A DNA stretch of 64,000 nt from Allium sativum (GCA_030737875.1 CM060922.1:301249456-301313455), one strand, 5' to 3'; counted from the first letter of the stretch, positions 49,971 through 60,050 are shown. Numbers and translations: made by a program. Notes: generated by a model from the letters alone, not told the origin.

Positions 49971-50495
49971 ATGCCAATATCGTATCCATCTTCTTACAAT
50001 TACACGGACCTTCTCTCAGGACCATCAAACCCTAATCCGTCCACACCCAGAGAACCAACAGAGTGGTATATCGAAATGGAAGAGCGACACAATGACGAGG
50101 TGCGACAATTAGAACTTGAAGCAGGAATGCATGAACTGGAAATACGACATCAGCATGACAATCGTAATCGACAATGTGAGCGTAGGTCTAACCTTGTAAT
50201 TCCTCGCGTTAGAGCCACGGTAGAAGAAGGTGAGGTTCAGTCCGCAAATATCGTATGCTTTTGTGGATTCGAAGCACCGCAATTAGTGGTCCGTCATGGA
50301 AACGATGTTGGACGTCGATATTATAGTTGTCCTGTACATGGCAACGGATGCGAGTTTGGACAGTGGATAGATGACCGTTTTCCCCGTCGAGCAATTACGT
50401 ATGCTTTGGAACTAGATGAAGAAATAAGAAAGCTACGAAATCAAGTAAACGACCTAAGTAATGCAAATTATCGCCTGCAACGTGGGTTAAATTAG
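49971..50495 (+). CDS. zf-GRF zinc-finger protein 2, intact
   Basis: Intact 174-residue single-exon frame. A TATA-like tatatata at 49899-49907 supports the ATG at 49971. Residues 1-35 are Pro/Ser-rich. Residues 36-70 are charged and coil-like (EERHNDEVRQLELEAGMHE). The zf-GRF core is around residues 95-135: VCFCGFEAPQLVV, GRRYYSCP, GCEFGQWIDD, with CxC...C...C spacing as in the family. A C-terminal helical segment (LDEEIRKLRNQVNDLSNANY) is a likely coiled coil. GRF genes in plant transposons and repeats often have this finger plus short coiled-coil form. The role here is unknown; DNA or RNA binding is inferred from the domain. Confidence 0.8.
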   Translation: MPISYPSSYNYTDLLSGPSNPNPSTPREPTEWYIEMEERHNDEVRQLELEAGMHELEIRHQHDNRNRQCERRSNLVIPRVRATVEEGEVQSANIVCFCGFEAPQLVVRHGNDVGRRYYSCPVHGNGCEFGQWIDDRFPRRAITYALELDEEIRKLRNQVNDLSNANYRLQRGLN

Positions 50496-51132
50496 GATTT
50501 AAATATTTTATGTTATGCGTACTATGTACTGTATCGCTACGTGTCGTATCACTTTTATCTTTTTGCTTTATTTTAGTTCAAAACCATCATTGTGGTTCGA
50601 ACGAAGTATGTATCCCAAGAGCTGTGTAACGTTTAGGTTATGTAGGCTGAATTTATATATGGAACCTAGTGTTTGTCTAATCTACCGTTCATGTAATTTA
50701 TCATTATTTGTAACTTATTATCACATTTTCGAGATTACGAGTTAAAAATAGGGGTCGTCCGTGGGTGCATTAACCTTTTCAATACGTGTAGGAGTTTAAA
50801 AAAAGGGTCAGCATACTTTACGTCAAACATTTTACGGAAACGGTCAAACAGTACACAGTGCAAATAGTGATACACTATACATTGATACAGTACCAGTAAT
50901 TATGTTATTGAAAAAGTTGATGCATTAAATATCAAAACCATAAATTTATCACGAGTATCACCTACTTTGTGTTTCTGTTGGGAAGTTCAACATTTCTTTT
51001 TACAAATCTAGCCCTGCTTTTTGTGTAAATGCAGCAATAAATATGCACCAGGTTAATATCTCTAACAGAACAAAAATTCCATACACTTCCCATCCAATTC
51101 AATTGATTAACGATTTGTTTTGTATTGAAGCT
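50496..51132. other. Intergenic region between GRF genes 2 and 3
   Basis: AT-rich, no gene. It contains two copies of the taaaaataggggtc-type phrase also found near 48600, and a run of acagt/acac-rich sequence (50845-50900) resembling 49734-49793. Confidence 0.5.
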
Positions 51133-51669
51133 ATGGACAACTTGGAGATTGATGATGAAACAATGAATAAGTGTTATGAAGAGTTTGAACGGTCAAGGAA
51201 TAGTGTACAACACAACAAGCCTATGGTGGAATTCGGTGAAGGAGCACAAGTTCATTCTAAATCAGTGAAGCCGAGAACAAAATCTTTCAACGCTCGATTG
51301 CGCGAAGTTGTAGCAAATCAAAGACCTGGTAAGCAGATCGTATACGAAGGACAAGAAATCGAGCCCCTACATCCGATCGATCCAACGCTACCTAGTGGAG
51401 CTTACCCTATTTGCTATTGCGGAGATGAATCGGTTGTTGTTGTTGCCAAAACTGAAAAAAATGCTGGACGCCGATTCTTCGGATGTCCTGCCTTCGAAGA
51501 CCATAGGTATTACCCCAATGATATTCACTGTTGTAATTTTATGCAGTGGATAGACCCGCCAATGTGCCAACGTGGACTTCAATATGCACTGGATGCGCAA
51601 GCCGAAATAAGGCGGTTGAACAAGATTGTTGCGGATGCAACTAGATCTGGCTATCTCAGAAATCGTTAG
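51133..51669 (+). CDS. zf-GRF zinc-finger protein 3, intact
   Basis: A 178-residue frame from ATG 51133. An upstream in-frame ATG at 51043 is possible, but the 51133 start aligns with the start of the acidic gene at 47877. The N-terminus MDNLEIDDETMNKCYEEFER is shared in style with that gene. The zf-GRF core is YPICYCGDESVVVV, NAGRRFFGCPAF, HCCNFMQWIDPP. The C-terminal helix (YALDAQAEIRRLNK) matches GRF gene 1 almost exactly, so genes 1 and 3 are close paralogues with different N-termini. No splice sites are needed. Confidence 0.8.
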   Translation: MDNLEIDDETMNKCYEEFERSRNSVQHNKPMVEFGEGAQVHSKSVKPRTKSFNARLREVVANQRPGKQIVYEGQEIEPLHPIDPTLPSGAYPICYCGDESVVVVAKTEKNAGRRFFGCPAFEDHRYYPNDIHCCNFMQWIDPPMCQRGLQYALDAQAEIRRLNKIVADATRSGYLRNR

Positions 51670-51737
51670 GATTTAGTTTTTCTTGAATCGAAGATTTATC
51701 ACTCTACTTTGAATTTGATGTTGCTATGTTCTGTTGT

Positions 51738-51925
51738 TCTGGTTCTTGTAAGTGTGGTTTGGAATGTATTACTGTTTCAATTTGATCGTGAACAAGATTA
51801 TCGTCTTCTCATTTACAAATGCAAAATTCTTACATAACGCGCCAACATAACAAGGTTTGCAGATAACTCCATATTCTACGTAAGAACGTAATGGGTCAAC
51901 CAACTGTAGCGCAATGACTGGTCAA
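51738..51925 (-). repeat. Duplicated 3' end of the acidic gene
   Basis: This stretch repeats 47090-47320, including atgcaaaattctta, acataacaaggtttgcagat and gggtcaaccaactgtagcg. The last piece is the C-terminal coding end of the acidic gene (minus strand), cut off here. It shows that a segment carrying the end of that gene was copied next to GRF gene 3. Confidence 0.8.
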
Positions 51926-52124
51926 GTCTTGCATACTTCGCATAGTGCAGTCATGTCATCTGCCAGATTCCATTTAGTGTTCCCTACAGTGTAGCTTTTG
52001 ACCGTTCACACCATTGCCCATCTTCCAGCTATATATACATATGTTAATTTACTCACAACATGCAAAACTCAAACAACTTCTTCCCCATTCTTAGAGCACA
52101 TCCTTTGATTCGCACTCACTGAAA

Positions 52125-52621
52125 ATGTCTTCGTGGGCAACATCTACAGATTCCGAGGAACAAGCTTACGAAAACATGAGGCTACAAGAGCTTGAAGACG
52201 AACTTCAGTTCCTAAACCAAATGAAACCGCAAAATATACAGCCGTACGAACAAGTGAACGTTCAAACTCCACATAAACCCCAGTACCCCCTGTTCAAGTT
52301 CCTTCTCAACAAGAGGTCACTCAATCAACACAAGAAGAAGAGTTCTTTCGTGTACCACTGCATGAACATGTAGTGGATTCTTATCCAGTTCGTTGCTATT
52401 GCGGGTATGCGGTTGAAGTTGTCATTCAAGCAGAGGGCAACAATATAGGTCGGCGCGTGCAGCGATGTCCAGCCTATCCAAATGGTTGCAATTACACGGA
52501 CTGGATAGACCAACCTTTGTGTCCTCGGGGAATAGCATATTGTAATGAACTCGAATGCGAGAATAGACGTGTTCGAAGTGAAAATGCCCAGTTGCGATTG
52601 AACATCCTGCGATTCCCATAA
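52125..52621 (+). pseudogene. zf-GRF zinc-finger gene 4, one frameshift
   Basis: ATG at 52125 follows a TATA-like atatatac (52031-52038). Residues 1-50 are acidic and coil-like (SEEQAYENMRLQELEDELQF). At the C-run near 52278-52282 the frame must shift (one C missing) to continue as VPPVQVPSQQEVTQ, EEEFFRVPLHEHVVDSYPV and into the GRF core RCYCGYAVEVV, NNIGRRVQRCPAY, GCNYTDWIDQP, then a coiled-coil end. The core is divergent (RRVQRC in place of RRFFGC). One lesion in a homopolymer could also be an assembly error. Confidence 0.7.
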
Positions 52622-52954
52622 GACTAAAACGTAAAATGGGGTTTACTGAAGTTGCTAATTTTCACTTCATACTTTGACGAAGCTAGTTCGCATGTTATGT
52701 CGGCAGTTGTTGTACCTTTATAAACTATTGTATCTTTATGCTTATTGTTGTATCTTTATAAATTGTTGTATCCCCATATCCTACTCCACTGGTTGGATTT
52801 AGTGGAGATTTTAAACATATTTGGATATCACTTTATATCACATCATCTGTCCGAATTGACAACTCAACGCAGAGATATTATCCAAACCATTATAAAGGAA
52901 TTTGACTACTCAACGCAGAGATATTATCCAAACCATTATTGCCTACTCAATCTG

Positions 52955-53160
52955 CCAACCATTAGTGCCAACCGTTCACAACACAACAACTTTCTGAATT
53001 GACTACTCAATGACAGAATCATTACTATCCCAACCTTTATGTCGGAACCATTATTGCCAACCATTAGTGCCAACCGTTCACAACACAACAACTTTCTGAA
53101 TTGACTACTCAATGACAGAATCATTACTATCCCAACCTTTATGTCGGAACCATTATTGCC
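52955..53160. repeat. 102-bp tandem duplication upstream of the transposase
   Basis: ccaaccattagtgccaaccg at 52955 recurs at 53057, and the intervening sequence is near-identical. A further smaller repeat (cgcagagatattatccaaac) precedes it at about 52868 and 52914. A TATA-like cttatatatatc follows at 53195-53206. Confidence 0.9.
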
Positions 53161-53263
53161 AAAAAATATATTTAAAATATGTTAACCATCATTGCTTATA
53201 TATATCTGTCGTACGTCTACACTTAGGCAGAACACCGAAACTCAATTTATAAAAAAGCAAGCA

Positions 53264-54544
53264 ATGGATCCAAATCTACGTCACCATTACTACCACATGA
53301 ATCAAACTGAAGATTACGATCTAGAAGATGAGGAAGAGACGGAGGAGCAGCTGGAGCAACACACAATGGTTGGGTATTCCAATAATTTCGCTAAAAGCTC
53401 AATTAGCAACCATCGAGGTAGTATGCCTGGCCGGCGTGACCGGCGGTATAAGAGAGACTACAGGATTGGACATGAAAGACTAATGAGAGATTACTTCATC
53501 GACAATCCAACCTACGATATAACTTTGTTCCGCCGTCGTTATCGTATGAGTCCGACAATCTTCTCTAAAATTTATCTTAAACTTAATCAGTCAAATCCAT
53601 ATTTCACTTATAGACTGAACGAAGCACAAGAAATTGGCCATTCGCCCCATATCAAAATTTCAACGGCATTGAGGATGTTAAGCTATGGAACAGCTGGCGA
53701 CCAAATGGATGAATATTTCAGAATTGCAGCATCAACAGCAATAGAGTGTCTGAAAGAATTCTTTAAAACAGTTGTTCAAGAGTTCGGGAACGAGTATCTA
53801 CGGACACCTGGACCAAACGATATAAGCAGGATACTACGCAGGGGAGAAGCTAGAGGATTTCCAGGTATGCTTGGAAGTTTAGATTGCATGCACTGGCCTT
53901 GGAAAAACTGCCCAACGGGATGGAAAGGAATGTTCACCGGACATAAGAAAGTGCCATCAATGATCCTTGAAGCAGTAGCAACAGACGATTTATGGGTTTG
54001 GCATGCTTTTTTTGGAGTCCCAGATTCATTGAATGATATAAATGTTTTAAAACAATCATATCTTTTCACAGAGCTTGCTAACGGACTGTCAACTGATGTT
54101 TCATATAACGTTGGTAATATCGAACACAAAACTGGATACTATCTAGTGGACGGAATATACCCAAAGTGGAGAACTTTGATTCAAGGATACAGAGTACCAT
54201 CAAATGACAAAGAACGTTATTTCACTGAGAAAGTAGCTAGCTACAGAAAGGACATCGAACGTACATTTGGTGTTCTACAAGCCCGGTTTCATATTTTACG
54301 CAATCCTGCTCGTTTTCATGATGCAAGAGTGCTTTCGGAAATCATGTATGCTTGTATAATAATACATAACATGATTGTGGAGTCTGAAAGAGGTGGGTAT
54401 AAGAATCAAAAGTCTAATTATCCTGACATGTTTACGGGGTCAATCGCAAAACCCCATAAAGATGTAAACTCAATGGACGAGTATGTTGATATGGTTCAAC
54501 ATAATGAAGATCAAGCTGCACACTTCCAATTGATGACCAGTTAG
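53264..54544 (+). CDS. PIF/Harbinger-type DDE transposase, intact
   Basis: An intact single-exon frame of 426 residues, the usual length for plant PIF/Harbinger ORF2. The start at 53264 lies about 60 bp after a TATA-like box; an earlier in-frame ATG at 53192 overlaps that box and is unlikely. The DDE_Tnp_4 motifs are present: D207 in GSLDCMHW, D258 in PDSLNDINVL, E332 in DIERTFGVLQARF, with YYLVDGIYPKW between. The N-terminal part has an acidic leader and a basic segment (MPGRRDRRYKRDYRIGHERL) that may serve in DNA binding. It would cut and rejoin the element's ends in the nucleus, normally with a SANT-like partner, which here is decayed (54913-56575). Convergent with that gene, 368 bp apart. 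Confidence 0.95.
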   Translation: MDPNLRHHYYHMNQTEDYDLEDEEETEEQLEQHTMVGYSNNFAKSSISNHRGSMPGRRDRRYKRDYRIGHERLMRDYFIDNPTYDITLFRRRYRMSPTIFSKIYLKLNQSNPYFTYRLNEAQEIGHSPHIKISTALRMLSYGTAGDQMDEYFRIAASTAIECLKEFFKTVVQEFGNEYLRTPGPNDISRILRRGEARGFPGMLGSLDCMHWPWKNCPTGWKGMFTGHKKVPSMILEAVATDDLWVWHAFFGVPDSLNDINVLKQSYLFTELANGLSTDVSYNVGNIEHKTGYYLVDGIYPKWRTLIQGYRVPSNDKERYFTEKVASYRKDIERTFGVLQARFHILRNPARFHDARVLSEIMYACIIIHNMIVESERGGYKNQKSNYPDMFTGSIAKPHKDVNSMDEYVDMVQHNEDQAAHFQLMTS

Positions 54545-54912
54545 TGGATCATTTGTGGGCGTATAAAGGAAGAAATAGTCGGAATCAGTAGTTGGTACTA
54601 GAACTATGTATCGGTTTGCACTCCTGCACTATGTATCAGTGTGTATGTTGGGTCAATAAATCTAGTTTCCAATCATATTGTCGATTGTATCATTGTTTCA
54701 ACAACCAGTACATAAATACTAAAAACAGATCACAATCATATTACAACTCAACCCAACATATACAGCTACTACATAAACAACTACTGCATACATACTACAA
54801 ATAGGACACAATCATATTACAACTAAACCCTAGCTAGTACATAAATACCCACTAGTATGTAACTACTACAAACAGTTCACAGCCATATTACAACTTAACC
54901 CAACATACATAG
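54545..54912. other. Convergent intergenic spacer with tandem repeats
   Basis: Between the 3' ends of the transposase and the SANT-like gene. Repeats related to cacaatcatattacaacta recur around 54730, 54807 and 54880. No gene. Confidence 0.6.
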
Positions 54913-56575
54913 CTAGTCCTCAAACGAGCCACTACAGCTTCCGCCTCCGCTTCCTTTGCTTCTTCTATACTCTGCAATCTGCTCTTTTACTAGTTCTTGC
55001 TTTAAAGGGGAAAGCTTACTAAAATCACATGTAATCATTTTAACATAATTGCTCTCCCGCACCAGTGCTTCCTTCTTCTCCAGCCTTGCTTGTAACAGGG
55101 CTTGTTTCTCCGTATGTTATTGTCTGCGAAGCTCTCTATCAACACTAACTGCTTTGTGGAACTCTTTGTCACTGCGGTTTCTTTGCTTCGAAAATCGAAG
55201 TCTATGCTCTTTTGTCTCCGTAGCTGAATTCTGTACTGTTTCAATAAATCTAGAGAACTCTGCACCGCGTTGCTCCAGCTGAATTGACTTGGCTCTGCCA
55301 ATAGGCCGTCCGTCACTAGTTCCAAATAAAGGGTTTCTTTCTTGCGAGCTCGGGTCACTTCATGGACTAGATTCAGAGTAGTTCATCCTTCTAGCTTTGT
55401 TCTGCTGTTCAACCATGAAGTTGCTTGGGTTCTTCCACTTAGGCAACCTAGATAGAAGCTCGAAACAGTCGTTAAATTTAAATGGAAGTCCATACTTTCG
55501 TTGGTAGGCCGTTATTGACTCTTCAATCTGTAACATAAAGTCGAAATTGTATGAGTGTATCACATTTCTAACTAATCAAGCATAGTATACTAACTTATTT
55601 TTAAAAGTAATCTACGATACTTACAACGTGATAAGGTGCAGCACCGCTTTGCTGCCTGTTCTGCAAGCCTGTCAGTATTTCCAGATAGTTCTGACATGCA
55701 GCATTCATAACTCTATAACCGCCTCTAAGTGATTCCCATGTTCTACTCCTCGTTTCCAACGAATTGTAGAAATCTGCAACTCTTTCCCAAAATTTCTGAC
55801 CTTCCATATTATTCCCAACAATGCTGTCTTGTGAAATGCGTATCCATGATTTAGCAAGTGAAACGTACTGCTCGGAAGTAAACTTACATTGTTTTCTTCT
55901 TCCATCTACTGCTATTTCTTCCTCTTCAGCATGATCATCCTCAACATCTTTTATTCCGGGATCCGGCTCCGATTCAACTTCGGTTTGGTGTCGTTTACTG
56001 AAAATGCTGCTTAAAGACTTCCACTTCGTCTTTTTTTGGTTATATTCGGGACTGACAGATGCAGTGTATTCTTGACTAAATTCTTCAGAATGTGTAACAT
56101 TCGCATCCTCATTCGCATCTTCGTCCTCCGGCTCCTCCGTTGAAGTTTCAACATTTTCTTCGTTACTAGGAGAGACAAACCCGTACGAAAACTGTCTTTG
56201 CAGATTTTGTGTACCTTCGCGGTCACGAACCTCGGTCTGTTGCGGAGGTAGGTGAGATTGTTGACTTTGATCGGTCTTCATCATCATTGACATATACGAT
56301 GAATGATCATCGTACACGCCTGGCACGGGCGGTCGTTGGTAAAAATGTGGCGGGGCGGATGAATGGACGGGAGGAAAGTTAGGAGGAGCGAGCGGTTGGT
56401 ATGATGGTCGATATGGATAATTTGAATACGGCGAGTAGCCATATTCGTGAGATGGCTACAACGATTGATGTTGTTGGACTGACCGTTGCATGGCATACGA
56501 TGAAGAGGGCGGTTTGGACATGAGATTCTTGTTTCCTCATTTTTTGATGCTTCGCTTGGGTGCGGAAGAAGACAT
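54913..56575 (-). pseudogene. SANT/NAM-associated Harbinger accessory protein, four in-frame stops
   Basis: PIF/Harbinger elements encode a SANT-like protein that helps the transposase bind DNA. Exon 1 is 56575-55625, the intron (gtaagt...ttacag) 55624-55528, and exon 2 55527-54913, 521 codons in all. The N-terminal 60 residues are Pro/Ser/Tyr-rich, followed by an acidic region. The SANT-like domain (residues about 235-300) has KSWIRISQDSIVGNNMEGQK, FWERVADFYNSLETRSRTWE and SLRGGYRVMNAACQNY. Exon 2 carries the RPIGRAKS motif and a charged coiled-coil end. No frameshift, but stops occur at codons 13 (TGA), 40 (TAG), 373 (TGA) and 454 (TAA), so a full protein is not made. Its TATA box is lost at 56651-56662 (plus strand), although the duplicated copy at GRF gene 1 has one. 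Confidence 0.85.
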
Positions 56576-56702
56576 TTTTGTTGTTGAAGAAGTTGAAGAA
56601 GTTGAAGTTGAGAAGGTGGAGTGGTTGTATGGAAGAAGAAGGAGGAAGGTTGGTGTATTAGAAGGGAAAATGGGGTAGCCGTTGGAGTGTAATGGCTATG
56701 TA

Positions 56703-56825
56703 TTATAATGGCAAAGAGAAAGCCGTTATAAGCTTATAACGTCAAACTCTTTACCGTTATAAACTTATAACGGCAAAGAGTTTGTCGTTATAAGATTATA
56801 ACGGTATTCTCTTTGCCGCCATAAG
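56703..56825. repeat. Right subterminal palindrome array (four copies)
   Basis: Four consecutive palindromes, at 56703-56732, 56734-56763, 56765-56793 and 56795-56825, of the same form as those at the left end (ttataacggcaaa, three bases, reverse complement). Copy 3 is nearly identical to the third copy at the left. Confidence 0.85.
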
Positions 56826-56841
56826 CTCTAGCCTCTGTTCA

Positions 56842-56975
56842 GTGAACCAGCCACGAAGGAGCTCAAAACTAGCCACAAACTAGCCACAAACTAGCCACGG
56901 GTGAGTGAACAAGCCACACCTGATTGCTCCGTGGCTTGTTTAGTAACTGAACAAGCCATGGTTGGTTGTGCTCTA
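56842..56975. repeat. Right TIR-like region
   Basis: Repeated gaaccagccacg and gaacaagccac motifs, and the inverted form ccgtggcttgttta, match the left-end sequence gaaccagccacggactgg (44167-44184). The exact end is unclear; ggttgtgctc at 56964-56973 followed by taa is a possible end with a 3-bp target. Confidence 0.45.
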
Positions 56976-57689
56976 ATGTCCTTTAAGTAATGTATATAAG
57001 AAGGGAAATAATGCTCTTAGAACTAAACAAAATTTCGCTTCACGATAGCAAGCAAGGGTAAAACCAATTAAATTCCAGTTTTGACAAGCAACAGGGAGTA
57101 TATTTTTAGAATGTGTTGCAAACACTGGGAGGGGATTAATAAACATGCGATAGTCCATAAACGAGCATCTGGTGATTCCAAGTAGCAACATGTCAAAGGA
57201 GATTCCCTTCTCCCATGCCATTATACATGAAGAACCGAAATGCAACTATATGTATACCGATATAATACCCCATGCAAAATTTATATCTACATGCTTGCAT
57301 CAATACAGGGGCTTGTGACAGTACAGAGGTATATAAAAACAAGCTAGTACATGTTCAGTTCATTGGACATGAATGGATATTGAAACAAACACACGTGCGC
57401 GCATATATATATATATATGCCTAAAAATAATATACATATACACATGTTTTGTACACAACATATTTCAGTCAAATTCCTAACTTAATGCGCAATTAACAAG
57501 AAAATGCAACAATTATCACAACGCACAAAACCCAAATACAACAGTCAAATACCAAATGATCAGCTAAACTATCAAACAGTGTAATAGCAACAAACAACGG
57601 AAACCTGGCTACTAAAGAAGTTAAATTTACTTAAATAACATTAACCATGAGTGGCATACTCACCTTAAATCAGTAGAAGGAGCAGGAGC
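56976..57689. other. Gene-free spacer
   Basis: AT-rich with a (TA)n run at about 57402-57419. No coding or RNA gene is recognised. Confidence 0.5.
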
Positions 57690-58762
57690 TGAACGGGGAA
57701 AGGGACACTAGGGATGGTGAGCAGGGTGATAACCGGTCGAAGCTAGGTTGAAGGCTGCTATTGGAAGCGCTTATGACTGACGATGGGCCTCTGAATGGCG
57801 GCGGATTTCAGTGAAAAAGGCTTCAGCCATGAGTTGAAGACAACAGTTTTGGACCAGGAAAAAGGGTCGACTTTGATGGCGGGAAGCAGCAACTTGGATA
57901 AACCGCAGATGGTGGCGTGCGTTACTCCAATGATTAGGAGACTCTCAGGTGGAGAAGGCTCGAACGCGATTTGGGCGAAGGCTGCTGGACGTGGCGGTTT
58001 CAGTCAGTGGGGCGCAGTGGAGAACTGAAAGAAGGTGGTGATTATATCAATAGTGAGGTTGCCCTCGAAGGGCGAACTCGGCGGTGGAGGAAGGAATGAT
58101 AAAGCTAAATAGGTGGTAGCCATTTTTGGATTGGGGATGAACGCAGGAGAAAGACAAATTAGTTTGATTTAGGGAAAAAGTATTTTCAATTTTGGCTGAA
58201 ATAATCAAAAGAGTTTATGGGTTGTCTGGTAAACGAGGGGAAGGGTCTTTGTACGTACGGAAATTGGAAGAAATAAAAGGGACGCGTGGTGGAAAAACAA
58301 GGACACGTGTCGTGAAGGAATGTTTTAACAAGGACAAGTGTTTAAAAAAAAATCAGCACACATTAAACAAATATTTTCCCAAGGAGTATATACTATATTC
58401 TATACAACGTATACAAACACAATACTAGTATATTTAATATTTTTAAATACATATCCAAATTAGTTTTAAAAAACCAAATACAAATCTAATACTAATTATA
58501 AATACATCTCAAGTTAAATTTAAAAATCGAATTTATATTTTCTCAAATGATATATTCAATTAGTTTATAAATATTTATATTGTTTCATTTGCCAAACTAA
58601 TTAGCTTCAAATATAAAAATTGAAATTCACACTTATAAAAATGAATTAAAAACTAAATTAAATAGACTAGATTTCAAAATTATAAACAAATATCAACTTC
58701 TTGAATACCAATTCCAATAAATTTCATATTTTAAAACGTTAAAAAAATCTTCGATCGTTACA
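57690..58762 (-). repeat. Probable reverse-oriented LTR start fragment
   Basis: The right end cttcgatcgttaca is the reverse complement of tgtaacgatcgaag, close to the element B LTR start (tgtaacgatccggaa). About 590 bp in is a ccctaaatc motif, followed by a GC-rich, ATG-containing block (57690-58130), the same order as elements A and B. The left limit is not defined. The frame at 57795-58028 falls in the GC-rich block and is not considered a gene. Confidence 0.5.
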
Positions 58763-59870
58763 GCGGCCATAGGTGGCTAGGCAATCAATGCCTTATGCAT
58801 TTCGCCATAGCACTTGAAAACAATTGCATGGATCACAATCTACATCTAGTAACATTGGTTGTTACATGTCTACCACCCGTAGGCCTTAGGAAATCACTGC
58901 CCTACGAATTATGTTGTATGGATCGCAGATCAATTCCTTCATCTCGAAATTGCTTGACATCTGGAGAATCAAGTCCATCTCAGCAAAAAAATCGGCATGA
59001 GGGTCAGTTCAAGAGGAGAAACCTGAAGAGAAACTACTGGTAGATCAACTAGGTGGTGTGATATGCATGTTGAGAAAGGTCTGCATCAAGTAGAAGCGAG
59101 CCCGTAAGAGGTGGCGTTCTACTAGCTCCAAATACTTTGGAGGATGTAGTGATTTTGGAGAACCTAACGTCACATCTTGGATCGATGGATCTATGTTGGC
59201 GTGGATCTATGTAAAGTATATATGCCACAAAATGACGTTCGAGCACCAGGACGGGATGATAGGGTGAATGCACCCGCGAAGGGGTTCTATGGCTTGTAAT
59301 AAATATATGTGTTTCGTCGGTTGCATCCTCGTTTTGGTCATTTATTCCGAACATGCTTTTCTTTATGCTATTAGCACGGCCACATCTCCATTCGAACAAC
59401 TACGCCTTCTTGCTTGAGACACACATACTACATATAGAGGGTCAAAAGTCGTTCAGAGAGGATATTTGCTATTTATACACTTTCAAGCATTGGAGAAGAC
59501 CTTCATCACTCATGTATATGGAAGCACGACTCAATAGTCGCATCAACCTTGAAGCGTATACAAGCTCGACAATTTTAATCACGACCGATTTTACATGCAC
59601 TATCCACCCAGGATCGTAAGACATTGGATACTAGGATGCATGTGTTTCGAAACTCAATTGTAGTACTTCACATTAATCGAGTCGTAAACTCTAGACTAGT
59701 ATGAAGCTTGAATTGTGTATACAATCCTCTGAGGTCATCAGTTCAAGAATATTTAAATAGGATTTTATCCTTAAGAGAATTAAAAGTACAGTATCGTAAT
59801 GCGTAGACAATAATTTCATATTATCTCCTCTACATGCTATATTTTTTGCATGAAGGCCGTTCGATTGACC
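58763..59870. other. Unassigned coding-like remnant region
   Basis: Less AT-rich than the neighbours, with short open frames (58795-59043 plus, 59049-59399 minus) but no motif I recognise. It may be a decayed element. Confidence 0.3.
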
Positions 59871-60050
59871 GTGGTGATGACGAGGAGATGAATGTAGAGG
59901 AAGGCAAATGAGGAGGAGGTGGAGTTGATAAGGTAGAAGGAGGAGTTTAAGGAGAGAGAGTGGGCAACGTTTCTCTGTCGTGCATTTAAACGTACTCTCA
60001 GTTGAGGATGAACTTAATGGAGATTAGAAGGGGATATTGTAGGAGAAAAT

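Larger units (their letters stand above)
44130..56975 (+). mobile_element. Composite PIF/Harbinger-type transposon with PMD and zf-GRF genes (inferred)
   Basis: A gene-dense stretch sits between two arrays of the same palindrome (44198-44289 and 56703-56825). Just outside the arrays lie TIR-like sequences sharing ccagccacgg/ccgtggcttg-type motifs (44150-44185; 56842-56973). Inside are an intact Harbinger DDE transposase, its usual SANT-like partner, a PMD gene, four zf-GRF genes and one unknown gene. Ends are approximate and I could not define a 3-bp target duplication. That it is one mobile unit is inference; nested insertions are the alternative. Confidence 0.6.

Noticed and set aside
53776..54129. 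Minus-strand frame inside the transposase
   Set aside because: Antisense shadow of an intact, recognisable coding sequence.
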